Positions 1 to 7,501 of a stretch of DNA of 15,525 bases are shown here, one piece after another; positions within the stretch are counted from its first letter, which is position 1, and every line of letters starts with the position of its first letter. The DNA is from Dehalococcoidia bacterium (GTDB lineage: Bacteria; Chloroflexota; Dehalococcoidia; Dehalococcoidales; E44-bin46): NCBI GenBank assembly GCA_020343755.1, contig CP070810.1, positions 828,557 to 844,081 of the forward strand. Direction: 5' to 3'. Made by a program: the position numbers and the translations under genes. The notes beneath the pieces are model-generated. The model was not told the DNA's origin and ran no database searches. It saw only the letters and a list, made by a program, of their open reading frames with translations.

Positions 1-50
1 AATAAAAAGTCATTAAGTTAAATTTCAAGAACTAGCTAAATTATCGCCCT

Positions 51-66
51 CCTCCCAGTGGGGAGG
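51..66. repeat. GC-rich hairpin upstream of the LuxR gene
   Basis: CCTCCC (51-56) and GGGAGG (61-66) form a six-base stem with the four-base loop AGTG, in an AT-rich setting. No T-run follows on either strand, so it is not a convincing intrinsic terminator. It may mark the 3' end of a gene that lies left of the window. Confidence 0.35.
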
Positions 67-98
67 GTAATTTAAAACTTGTATTTGACTTCAGCATA

Positions 99-146
99 AT
101 CCGGATAAGGTATTTATTATATTTAGAAATCCGGTTAAGTATTTTC
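99..146 (+). repeat. Pair of imperfect direct repeats upstream of the LuxR gene
   Basis: ATCCGGATAAGGTATTTA (99-116) recurs as ATCCGGTTAAGTATTTT (129-145), exactly 30 bases apart. A 30-base offset is close to three helical turns, so both copies face the same side of the DNA. This would suit a regulator binding site, possibly for the LuxR protein itself, but that is inference. Confidence 0.3.
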
Positions 147-262
147 CTTTCCCTGAAGGATGTAGATAGATTATAAGGAACTTTATGAGGCTAATATTTG
201 GCTTGCCTTCCACTGCTTAATAGAAATATGTTAAGGTAAGTCTAACTTTTATTCTGAGAAGG

Positions 263-268
263 TATAAT
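263..268 (+). promoter_or_regulatory. Possible -10 box for the LuxR-type regulator gene
   Basis: A perfect TATAAT lies 20 bases before the GTG start at 289. No good -35 hexamer is present at 16-18 bases upstream. If used, the 5' leader would be only about 14 bases, which agrees with the lack of a clear Shine-Dalgarno sequence near the start. Confidence 0.3.
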
Positions 269-288
269 TCAACAAAGCTTAATGTAAC

Positions 289-2991
289 GTGGATAATCCT
301 CTTCTAAAGAAAAAACTCTATATACCTCCTCTGCGGCCGGAGCTAGTCTCCCGCCCGCGTTTGATTGAACGGTTGAAGATAGGGCTCAAGTCTAAACTAA
401 CACTTGTGTCTGCACCGGTGGGTTATGGTAAGACCACTATGGTGAGTGAAGGGGTCCGTAGCAGCCAGATGCCTGTTGGTTGGCTTACGCTTGATGACGA
501 CGACAATGACCCTATACGTTTTTGGTCATACGCTATTCTTGCTCTGCAGACAATAAGGGCAAATATAGGAGAATCTATCTTGGGGCTGCTCCAATCATCC
601 CACGTACCACCCATTGAGTCAATTATGACGACTATCATCAATGAAATGAGCGGGGTGAGTGAGGAATTCGCTCTTGTCTTTGATGACTACCATGTGATTA
701 GGGCTCAACCTATTCATGACGCCTTGACCTTTTTACTCAAATATCTGCCGCCGCAGGCGCACTTGGTTATCTCCAGCCGCATTGATCCTCCCATTCCCCT
801 GGCTCACCTGCGTGCTCAAAACCAGTTGATTGAAGTGCGTGCTGCTGATCTGTGCTTTATCCCCGAAGAAGTAACTGCTTTCCTTAACGATGTTATGAGT
901 TTGGGGCTTTCTGATGAGGATATAACAGCGCTCGAGTCCCGTACTGAGGGGTGGATAGCAGGCCTGCAATTGGCCGCGATCTCGATGCAAGGCCGAAAGG
1001 ACATCCCCAATTTCATTACTGCTTTTAGTGGCAGCAGCCGGCACATCCTTGAATATCTTACCGAGGAAGTGCTTGGTAGGCAGGAAGCAAGCACTCAGTC
1101 TTTCCTGCTAAAGACTGCTATACTCAACCGCTTTACCGCTTCACTATGCAACGCTGTGACCGGGCGGGATGACAGCCAGGAAATATTAGCTCAATTAGAA
1201 GCCAACAACATGTTCCTCGTGGCACTGGATGATGAAAGGCGATGGTATCGCTATCACCATCTTTTCGGTGACCTGCTTCGCAACCGGCTCACGCAGTCTC
1301 GGCAAGAGGATATGACCGAACTACACCTCAGGGCTAGCCAATGGTTCGAACAGGAGGGGTTGATCAGTGAAGCTATTTACCACGCCTTAGCTGCGGAGAA
1401 TTTCGAGCGGGCGGCAAACCTGGTAGAGTCGGTTGCGTTAACCATGTTAATGCAGAGTTACTGCCCCCCGGTTTTGAGCTGGTTGGGGAAACTGCCGAGC
1501 GCGCTGCTTATGAACCGCCCGTGGCTCTGTTTGGCCGGTGCCATTGCCAACCAAGTTGCCGGGCACCCGGATGCAGTGGAGCCACTTCTGCAGTGTGCCG
1601 AATCAGTCATATCTAGATTTGAACAGGAAAGACCCGCCGAGTCCTTTCCGGACCATGCCAGAATCCGTGGCTATGTGATAACGGTCCGCATTATTATGTC
1701 TCTAATTGAGGGAGACATTCAGCGCGTCATCGAGCTCTGTCACGAAGCCTTCAAATACCTGCCAGAGGACGACCTGATAGCACGCGTCGTGGTCGTCGGA
1801 AGCCTCGGGATTTCCTACTGGGTAATCGGAGAGCTGCCGGCCGCCAGACGTTACCTGGAGGAAGCCAACACTCTCGGCCAGGCAGTGGGGCACTTCTATT
1901 ATTCTCTGTTTGCCCTGAGCTACCTGGGCGATATTTATCGAGTGCAAGGTCACCTTCATCAGGCTGCCCAGAAGTATCGAGAGGCGCTCCTTCTTGGTGC
2001 CCAGTGGGGCGGTGTTGAACCTTTACCGGCAAGCGGGAACGCCTATGTCGGTCTGTCCCAGGTACTTTACGAATGGAATGATGTTAATGGGGCGATACAT
2101 CACACAAGTGTCGGGACCAAATTGGCTGAAAGAGGTGGCGTATTTAGAACTGTACTGATTGGTTACTCATTGTTAGCGTGGCAGAATCAAGCCTGTGAAA
2201 ACACAAAGGCTATTATGGAGGCGCTCCAACGGGGTGAAGGAATCCGTCCGGAGGCCATTATTCCTCATACTCTCCTCCATGCGTCGGCCTGGACGGCTCG
2301 TCTGTCACTGGTGCAGGGCGACCTGAACGCCGTAAACCGCTGGGCCGCTTCACAGGAGCCAAAGCTTAATTTGCAGGAGACGCCCGATTTCTGGTCGGAG
2401 TTATCCTATCTCACTCTCGTGCGATTACGCATCGCTCAGGGTGAGGTTGATGAGATACCCGGTCTATTGGAACGTTTACGTCAGAAAGTGGAAGCGGAGA
2501 ATCGAACAGGCAGCTTGATTGAGATTCTAGCTCTGCAAGCGATAGCTCTGCAGACACAGGGCGAGGTAGACCAAGCCCTTGCTACACTGGAACTTGCTCT
2601 CTCACTCGCCGAGCCTGAAAATTATGTGCGAACCTTTATAGATGAGGGCGAGCCAATGGCCAAGCTACTGCACCTTGCAGCATCACGCGGCATCGCCAAG
2701 AAATATGTGAAAAAGCTACTGGCCTCGTTTCGTATCTACCCCCAGTCTCAACCCAGAGTATCGCCCACTGAGGGGGCTACCATCCCCTCACCTCTGATCG
2801 AGCCCCTCAGTAAGCGTGAATTGGAGTTGCTGCGTCTTATCGTCGCTGGCATGTCGAATCGTGAGATAGCGCAAAAACTCTTTATCGGAGAAGGCACTGT
2901 TAAAACCCATATCAACCACATCTACGGCAAGTTAGATGTACGGAGCCGTACACAGGCTATTGGCCGAGCCAGAGAACTGGAATTGCTCTAG
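289..2991 (+). CDS. MalT-type LuxR family ATP-dependent transcriptional regulator
   Basis: A large (900-residue) cytoplasmic regulator built like MalT. A STAND-type NTPase comes first: Walker A APVGYGKTT at residues 42-50, Walker B-like FALVFDDYH at about 127-135, and the ISSR sensor motif at 161-164. A long helical, TPR-like middle region (about 350-800) follows; in MalT this part binds the inducer. The C-terminal 65 residues are a LuxR/GerE DNA-binding helix-turn-helix (LSKRELELLRLI, then NREIAQKLFIGEGTVKTH). In this family, ligand and ATP binding drive oligomerisation and promoter activation. The start is GTG at 289; an in-frame TAA at 280-282 excludes an earlier one, and no strong ribosome binding site is visible. 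The inducer is unknown. The next genes on the same strand are the dehydratase-like operon, but more than 400 bases of debris intervene, so a regulatory link is only a guess. Confidence 0.93.
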   Translation: MDNPLLKKKLYIPPLRPELVSRPRLIERLKIGLKSKLTLVSAPVGYGKTTMVSEGVRSSQMPVGWLTLDDDDNDPIRFWSYAILALQTIRANIGESILGLLQSSHVPPIESIMTTIINEMSGVSEEFALVFDDYHVIRAQPIHDALTFLLKYLPPQAHLVISSRIDPPIPLAHLRAQNQLIEVRAADLCFIPEEVTAFLNDVMSLGLSDEDITALESRTEGWIAGLQLAAISMQGRKDIPNFITAFSGSSRHILEYLTEEVLGRQEASTQSFLLKTAILNRFTASLCNAVTGRDDSQEILAQLEANNMFLVALDDERRWYRYHHLFGDLLRNRLTQSRQEDMTELHLRASQWFEQEGLISEAIYHALAAENFERAANLVESVALTMLMQSYCPPVLSWLGKLPSALLMNRPWLCLAGAIANQVAGHPDAVEPLLQCAESVISRFEQERPAESFPDHARIRGYVITVRIIMSLIEGDIQRVIELCHEAFKYLPEDDLIARVVVVGSLGISYWVIGELPAARRYLEEANTLGQAVGHFYYSLFALSYLGDIYRVQGHLHQAAQKYREALLLGAQWGGVEPLPASGNAYVGLSQVLYEWNDVNGAIHHTSVGTKLAERGGVFRTVLIGYSLLAWQNQACENTKAIMEALQRGEGIRPEAIIPHTLLHASAWTARLSLVQGDLNAVNRWAASQEPKLNLQETPDFWSELSYLTLVRLRIAQGEVDEIPGLLERLRQKVEAENRTGSLIEILALQAIALQTQGEVDQALATLELALSLAEPENYVRTFIDEGEPMAKLLHLAASRGIAKKYVKKLLASFRIYPQSQPRVSPTEGATIPSPLIEPLSKRELELLRLIVAGMSNREIAQKLFIGEGTVKTHINHIYGKLDVRSRTQAIGRARELELL

Positions 2992-3156
2992 CCGGTTGCC
3001 TCACAGCTCTCAGCAGGCGCCTCATCCATTGCCCCGAAGAGCCCTATAAGTTATTTTCCACCACTTAATGTACCCCCATTTCCACCCCTTAATCTAACCT
3101 TTGGCTGATTGCATTGCCCTTGGTTTGCTGGTATTCTGTGTAGATACAGTAGAAGA
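2992..3156. other. Intergenic debris with an 18-base direct repeat pair
   Basis: No gene is visible here. TTTCCACCACTTAATGTA (3055-3072) recurs as TTTCCACCCCTTAATCTA (3079-3096), 16 of 18 positions identical and 24 bases apart. Closely spaced repeats of this kind occur at the ends of some insertion sequences such as the IS21 family, so this may be a leftover transposon end; there is no transposase next to it. Confidence 0.4.
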
Positions 3157-3231
3157 TACGGGCTAGCCCATAATATCGCCAGGGTTCTGGGGATCTCTAT
3201 CAATGAGCTTTTTGTCTTTGATGAAGAGTAA
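3157..3231 (+). pseudogene. C-terminal remnant of an XRE-family helix-turn-helix regulator
   Basis: In the frame ending with TAA at 3229-3231 the sequence reads YGLAHNIARVLGISINELF followed by VFDEE and stop. This matches the last part of small XRE/Cro-type DNA-binding proteins, where a KYSPSL-like turn, the recognition helix and a VLGxSIxELF tail are typical. The DNA upstream has stops in all frames and no start codon in this frame, so the first two thirds are lost or scrambled by frameshifts. The stop overlaps an ATG (3231), the usual arrangement of a small XRE gene with a coupled second gene. Recognition rests on about 25 residues. Confidence 0.6.
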
Positions 3232-3257
3232 TGGATAAACGAAGGAGGAGGTGTGAA

Positions 3258-3425
3258 ATGCCAAAGAAACATACAAGCAGGCATATTGGCCTCACATTCT
3301 CGCTTTCACTCACAAGTTTCCTACCAGACGCTTTAGGATTGCATAACGCCATTTATGGCCTGTTTATAGGTATCGTAAGATCTGCATTACCAAGATCACC
3401 CCTACCGACATGCACGTGTGGATAG
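3258..3425 (+). CDS. Small ORF (55 aa) with very strong ribosome binding site; possible leader or remnant
   Basis: GGAGGAGG (3244-3251) precedes the ATG at 3258 by six bases, one of the best Shine-Dalgarno signals in the window. An alternative start at 3231 overlaps the stop of the XRE remnant. The product starts MPKKHTSRHIGLTFSLSL, has a mildly hydrophobic middle and ends in PTCTCG; no family is recognised. Its TAG (3423-3425) is in the same frame as, and six bases before, the ATG of the next gene, which lacks a good ribosome binding site. It could therefore supply ribosomes by translational coupling. Alternatively it is the start of a decayed gene: another frame from 3347 reads open and ends in TDMHVWIEAND at 3439, suggesting a frameshifted longer gene. 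Confidence 0.4.
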   Translation: MPKKHTSRHIGLTFSLSLTSFLPDALGLHNAIYGLFIGIVRSALPRSPLPTCTCG

Positions 3426-3431
3426 AAGCGA

Positions 3432-4430
3432 ATGATTAAGGTTGGCATCCCTAGAGCTCTCTTGTACTACCAATACTACCCGATGTGGCGGACCTTTTTC
3501 GAGGAACTGGGAGCAGAGGCGATAGTCTCACCAGTAACCTCGCGAGTAATGCTGCAGGAGGGCGGAGCTCGGGTAGTCGCTGATACTTGCCTACCGGTAA
3601 AAATTTTTATCGGGCATGTCCTCTCCCTAATAGGAAACTGTGACTTTATCTTTATTCCCACCATCCGTAGTATCAGAAAAAACACTTATAACTGCTCCAA
3701 GTTCCTTGGACTCTCAGCGATGACCAGAGCCGCTGTTCCTGAAGCGCCTCCCATTTTGGACATAATGGTTGATGTCAATAAAGGCAGATTGAGACTTTAC
3801 CAAGCTATCTACCGACTGGGGAAAAATTTTACCCCCTATCCACACAAGATTCGGCAAGCCAGTCTAGACGCTTGGCGCACCCAGCTGAAGTACCGCTATA
3901 TGATGTCCAACCGCGGACTAACTCAGCCACAGGCAATAGCCAAAGTCTTAGGCACATCCACCCCGGAGTCTCAAGTTGAATCTCCCGAGACCAAAACCAC
4001 CATTGCCGTTATTGGTCATCCCTACCTTCTCCACGACGACTTCATCAGTCACCGCATTATACCACGCCTTAAGCAGGCTAACGTTAAGGTGCTAACCCCA
4101 GAGATGCTTGCCGACACCACGCTCGAATCAGCCGTGATGAAAGTGATGGGGCGTATCCAGTGGACGTGCGAGAGTGAGATAGTAGGTGCTGGTGAACACT
4201 ATCTGAGAAGTGATGTGGATGGCGTGATAAATGTAATGGCCTTTGGCTGTGGGCCCGACTCACTAATGATGGACGTTATTCGAAGACAAGCTACCCGACT
4301 GAGGAGCACCCCCTTTATGAATCTAACCATAGACGAGCATACCTCAGAGGTGGGCATCATTACCCGATTGGAAGCCTTTATGGACATGATTTATAGGAAA
4401 CAACGGGCGAGGGTAGCAGTATGCGGGTAA
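3432..4430 (+). CDS. 2-hydroxyacyl-CoA dehydratase-like protein (COG3580/DUF2229 type)
   Basis: A 332-residue protein related to subunits of ATP-dependent 2-hydroxyacyl-CoA dehydratases, which carry iron-sulfur clusters and take a high-energy electron from an activase. Family motifs are visible: GIPRALLYY at 5-13, CLPVKIFIGHV at 53-63, NCSKFLGL at 87-94, GHPYLLHDDF at 195-204, FGCGPDSL at 271-278, and DEHTSEVGIITRLEAF at 301-316. Cysteines 53, 88 and 273 are the likely cluster ligands; 70 and 246 are extra. An in-frame stop at 3423 fixes ATG 3432 as the first start, although the ribosome binding site is weak. The 3' end overlaps the next gene by 10 bases. In many bacteria this domain is fused to the activase in one very long protein; here the parts are separate. 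The substrate of the DUF2229 branch is unknown. Confidence 0.85.
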   Translation: MIKVGIPRALLYYQYYPMWRTFFEELGAEAIVSPVTSRVMLQEGGARVVADTCLPVKIFIGHVLSLIGNCDFIFIPTIRSIRKNTYNCSKFLGLSAMTRAAVPEAPPILDIMVDVNKGRLRLYQAIYRLGKNFTPYPHKIRQASLDAWRTQLKYRYMMSNRGLTQPQAIAKVLGTSTPESQVESPETKTTIAVIGHPYLLHDDFISHRIIPRLKQANVKVLTPEMLADTTLESAVMKVMGRIQWTCESEIVGAGEHYLRSDVDGVINVMAFGCGPDSLMMDVIRRQATRLRSTPFMNLTIDEHTSEVGIITRLEAFMDMIYRKQRARVAVCG

Positions 4431-5539
4431 GTTTCCCAACCATGGGTGACTACTGGGTATTTACCAAAGCTATCTTTGATAAGCTGGCCTCGGAACTTGT
4501 TGTGCCGCCACCGGTCAGCCAGCGCACGCTGACCTTAGGGGTTAAATACTCTCCAGAGGGGGCTTGCCTACCCTTCAAGATCACCCTCGGCAGTATGATT
4601 GAGGCCCTGGAACTCGGAGCTGATACAATAATAATGCCCGGTAACTATGGACCCTGCCGTTTTGGTTACTATCACCGACTCCAAGAAGAAATATTACGTG
4701 ACCTAGGCTATAAGTTCCAGATGATAAATGAGAGTATGGGTATAAGACGAATGGCTGCCTCTATATTTAAGGGGAGCCGCCTGTCGGAGTTCCTACCCGG
4801 TCTAATCTTCAGTCTGGCTAAACTGAAGCTGCTGGACGAGCTACCGCACACGCTGTATAGAATAAGAGCTATAGAACAGGAAGTAGGCAGTGCCACCCGA
4901 ATCTACAAAGACACCCTTAAACCCCTGGACAAAGCAAAAAGCTACCGGGAGCTTAGACAGGTTAAGAAAGAATACCTAAAAAAACTCGGTAGCATACCTA
5001 CCAGGTCTTCAGACGGGGTGGTGAAGGTTGGCATTACCGGCGAGATTTACGTCGTGCTCGAGCCCTTCGCTAATATGGAGATAGAAATTGAGCTGGGTAA
5101 GTTAGGCGTTGAAGTTAGGCGTCCTATCTCGCTCTGGGAGTTTGTCAGTAATTTCAATCCCTTGGTCATTGCCTTTGGCTTGGGAGAAAGAAGGAGGTGT
5201 TACCGGGCGGCCCGGCCATATCTTTCCTGCCATATTGGCGGCGACGGCTGGCAATCAGTAGGCGAGAAGGTATTACACGCCAAAGATTGGCATGGAATGG
5301 TTCACCTTGAACCTTTTGGCTGTCTACCGGAAACCGTGGCCCGGAACATCATGTCCAAAACCAAAGAAGAACTCCCGGTGCTTAATCTTATCTATGACGA
5401 ACACACGGGTAAAGCCGGGGTAATAAGCCGTCTTGAGGCCTTTGTGGATATGATACGCAGACAGAAAAGAAAACCGGCCGAGGGTAAACGGAGCAATTTA
5501 ACCGGGGGGAGGGCTCATGGAAGCCTATCTAGGCATTGA
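4421..5539 (+). CDS. 2-hydroxyacyl-CoA dehydratase-like protein (COG3581 type)
   Basis: A 372-residue companion of the preceding subunit. It has the pattern seen in COG3581 proteins: SFPTMGDYW at 4-12, EGACLPFK at 46-53, PGNYGPCRFGYYHRLQ at 73-88, a lysine-rich linker around 165-190, CYRAARPYLSCHIGGDGW at 260-277, FGCLPETV at 299-306 and DEHTGKAGVISRLEAF at 326-341. The DEHT-G-RLEAF block also ends the upstream protein, so the two look like distant paralogues forming a heterodimer. Cysteines 49, 79, 260, 270 and 301 are candidate iron-sulfur ligands. It overlaps the upstream gene by 10 bases and the downstream activase by 23, which implies one transcript and coupled translation. The reaction is not assignable from sequence. 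Confidence 0.83.
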   Translation: MRVSFPTMGDYWVFTKAIFDKLASELVVPPPVSQRTLTLGVKYSPEGACLPFKITLGSMIEALELGADTIIMPGNYGPCRFGYYHRLQEEILRDLGYKFQMINESMGIRRMAASIFKGSRLSEFLPGLIFSLAKLKLLDELPHTLYRIRAIEQEVGSATRIYKDTLKPLDKAKSYRELRQVKKEYLKKLGSIPTRSSDGVVKVGITGEIYVVLEPFANMEIEIELGKLGVEVRRPISLWEFVSNFNPLVIAFGLGERRRCYRAARPYLSCHIGGDGWQSVGEKVLHAKDWHGMVHLEPFGCLPETVARNIMSKTKEELPVLNLIYDEHTGKAGVISRLEAFVDMIRRQKRKPAEGKRSNLTGGRAHGSLSRH

Positions 5540-6491
5540 TGTTGGTTCAGTAACCACTAAGCTAGCCGTGCTTAATAAGGATGCTGAGCTTATGGCTGCC
5601 CTTTATCTACCAACACAGGGTAAGCCCATCACCACGGTGCAGGAAGGACTGAGACAGATTTCAGAACAACTTCCGAAGGACCTGGAGATTCGTGGCGCCG
5701 GGACTACTGGCAGTGCCCGCTACCTGGCGGGGGTTATTGTTGGTGCTGATTTGGTCAGGAACGAGATTACCACACATGCCGTGGCTACGCTACAATACAT
5801 ACCCGATGTGCAGACGATATTCGAAATCGGCGGACAGGACAGCAAGATTATTATTATTAGAGATGGCATAATAACGGACTTCGCCATGAATACGGTATGC
5901 GCTGCCGGTACTGGGAGCTTCCTCGACCATCAAGCACTGCGCCTCAACATGAGTATAGAAGAACTCAGTCAGCGAGCTATGGAGAGCCAAAAACCCGTGC
6001 GCATTGCCGGACGATGTACTGTCTTCGCTGAATCAGACATGATTCACAAACAGCAAATGGGGTACCGCATTGAGGATATACTCTACGGACTATGCCAAGC
6101 ACTGGTACGTAATTACCTCAATAACGTGGGGCTAGGTAAGGAGATCAACCCGCCCATCGTCTTCCAGGGCGGAGTGGCTTTTAACCGGGCAATAGTTAAG
6201 GCATTCCAGGAAGAGCTCAATACCGAGATTATCGTCTTACCCCACCATGAGGTCATGGGGGCAATAGGTACTGCCCTAGTGGTACACGAAGAGATGTCCG
6301 CTGGCCAGAGAGAAAGCCAGTTCAAGGAATTCAGCATAAGCGACCTAGAGTACCATACTTCATCATTTGAATGTAAAGCCTGCCCTAATCTGTGTGAGAT
6401 AGCTCAGCTCTCTCAGAATGATCAGGTTCTCGCCCGGTGGGGTGGGCGTTGCGACAGGTGGGAAAGAAGTCCTGAGTCGTCAAGGCACTAG
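5517..6491 (+). CDS. 2-hydroxyacyl-CoA dehydratase activase (HgdC/BadF/BcrA ATPase family)
   Basis: An actin-fold ATPase of 324 residues that in this family hydrolyses ATP to push a low-potential electron into a dehydratase. Phosphate-binding loop YLGIDVGSVTTKLAVL at 4-19; second nucleotide motif EIGGQDSKIIII at 103-114. The two cysteines that bridge a [4Fe-4S] cluster across the HgdC homodimer are present: C128 in VCAAGTGSFLD and C167 in GRCTVFAESDM, 39 residues apart as in HgdC. FQGGVAFNRA (216-225) and HHEVMGAIGTAL (243-254) complete the fold. A C-terminal extension carries CKACPNLC (286-293) and C312, a possible extra metal site not found in minimal HgdC. The ribosome binding site GGGGGGAGGG (5504-5513) lies three bases before ATG 5517, inside the upstream gene. 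Confidence 0.92.
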   Translation: MEAYLGIDVGSVTTKLAVLNKDAELMAALYLPTQGKPITTVQEGLRQISEQLPKDLEIRGAGTTGSARYLAGVIVGADLVRNEITTHAVATLQYIPDVQTIFEIGGQDSKIIIIRDGIITDFAMNTVCAAGTGSFLDHQALRLNMSIEELSQRAMESQKPVRIAGRCTVFAESDMIHKQQMGYRIEDILYGLCQALVRNYLNNVGLGKEINPPIVFQGGVAFNRAIVKAFQEELNTEIIVLPHHEVMGAIGTALVVHEEMSAGQRESQFKEFSISDLEYHTSSFECKACPNLCEIAQLSQNDQVLARWGGRCDRWERSPESSRH

Positions 6492-7011
6492 CGAGGAGAT
6501 ACGATTTATCTTAATACGATTTTCTTGGGATATGAGAAGCGTTCAGAGTATGGATTGCACTTCTTAACTTGACATTGGATCTTCTGAGATGCGATCTTCC
6601 TAGACACAATTATATCCCTATTAGTGAATCCCCAACGCTACTATTTTCTACCTTCTCATATTCTCGGAAAGCTCATATAGCTGTGGATAAATGTACTAAG
6701 TCAGCTGGTCGCATACCAATGTATAGGTTGTTTCATAAGGTGGAGGGGCTTGCGATGTACCAAATTCAGCGGGCGAATTATCAAAATAACCGATAGTCCA
6801 GATTGTTTGCCATTGCACAAAAGCTTGATATGTGTAGCGAATCGTGAATAGCGACTATTGAACAAAACTGACTTTCGTGCAATCCGAGACACAGATGTCT
6901 CCGCCAGTAAGGTGGGGGGACTAACGAAATCTCCGCAGAACGAGTAGAATGTGAGCGGAATAAATTGAACGGGTTTCAGTAATGCTTAAAGCGGGGAACT
7001 CGGCACTAGAT
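6492..7011. other. Intergenic region, no supportable gene
   Basis: About 520 bases without a convincing gene. A small AT-rich stem, AGATA...TATCT (6496-6510), follows the activase stop, too weak to call a terminator. A purine-rich AGGTGGAGGGG precedes ATG 6754, but that frame ends after 13 codons. A neighbouring frame reads FSGRIIKITDSPDCLPLHKS before a stop, which could be a worn remnant of an unrecognised gene. No repeats or inverted ends were found that would frame the IS110 fragment. Confidence 0.4.
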
Positions 7012-7431
7012 TCACTGTGCCTCCCAAGCCGTGTGTATGGCGTACATTTTGGCTGGGGGAGGTAAATCTCCTCTAACTGCTCAGAGTCGATAAAGGGCAT
7101 CTTGGCCAGGGTGAGAGCGTCAATCTTATCGCTCTTGGATGAACGACGCAGATACTTGCGCAGAGCGACTGCCTTCTGTGCCTGGACCCTTACCAGGCGA
7201 CAGTCGGGATGCCGCGCTTTAAGATAGATAGCCACAATTAGCCAGGCCAAGCCGGTAGGCTCAAATACAATAACCGGATTAGACCCGTCGCCGAAGATAC
7301 GCTCTTCCAGCTTGGCGAGTCCCTCTGGCGTGGCCTGAAAGCTGAAGCCGTCACACAGCTGCGCTCCCTCATCCAGGCAACGTATCTTTTTCTCACAAGG
7401 CACAGTCCATTTGTATAACCGCAGCCTTCAT
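7012..7431 (-). pseudogene. IS110-family transposase, 5' fragment with frameshifts
   Basis: The N-terminal DEDD (RuvC-like) part of an IS110/IS1111-type transposase. ATG 7431 (complement) is preceded by AAGGAAGGG and reads MKAAVIQMDCAL, then hits TGA at 7395-7393. The reading continues in another frame with KKIRCLDEGAQLCDGFSF, then VIVFEPTGLAWLI, and SSKSDKIDALTLAKMPFID, the characteristic block with catalytic aspartates. After EEIYLPQPK the frame shifts again (KMYAIHTAWEAQ, stop). The C-terminal transposase domain (about 200 residues) with its catalytic serine is missing. The element is therefore dead. Such elements have no terminal inverted repeats, so its borders cannot be fixed here. Confidence 0.85.
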
Positions 7432-7461
7432 TTTCGTGAAATCCCTTCCTTATTTTGCATG

Positions 7462-7489
7462 AAAAATAGACAGTTGGGGACAGCCAACT
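7462..7489 (-). terminator. Rho-independent terminator after the deacetylase gene
   Basis: On the minus strand AGTTGG and CCAACT form a six-base stem with the loop CTGTCC (7489-7472), then GTCTATTTTT. It lies 12 bases past the deacetylase stop and before the IS110 remnant. Confidence 0.6.
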
Positions 7490-7501
7490 CCAAATCTCAA
7501 A

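Noticed and set aside
6569..6796. 75-codon plus-strand ORF
   Set aside because: No ribosome binding site, no motif and an improbable composition; described as part of the non-coding region instead.
6896..6921. GC-rich partial inverted repeat GTCTCCGCC...GGTGGGGGGAC
   Set aside because: Several mismatches and no T-run, so neither a terminator nor a convincing element end.
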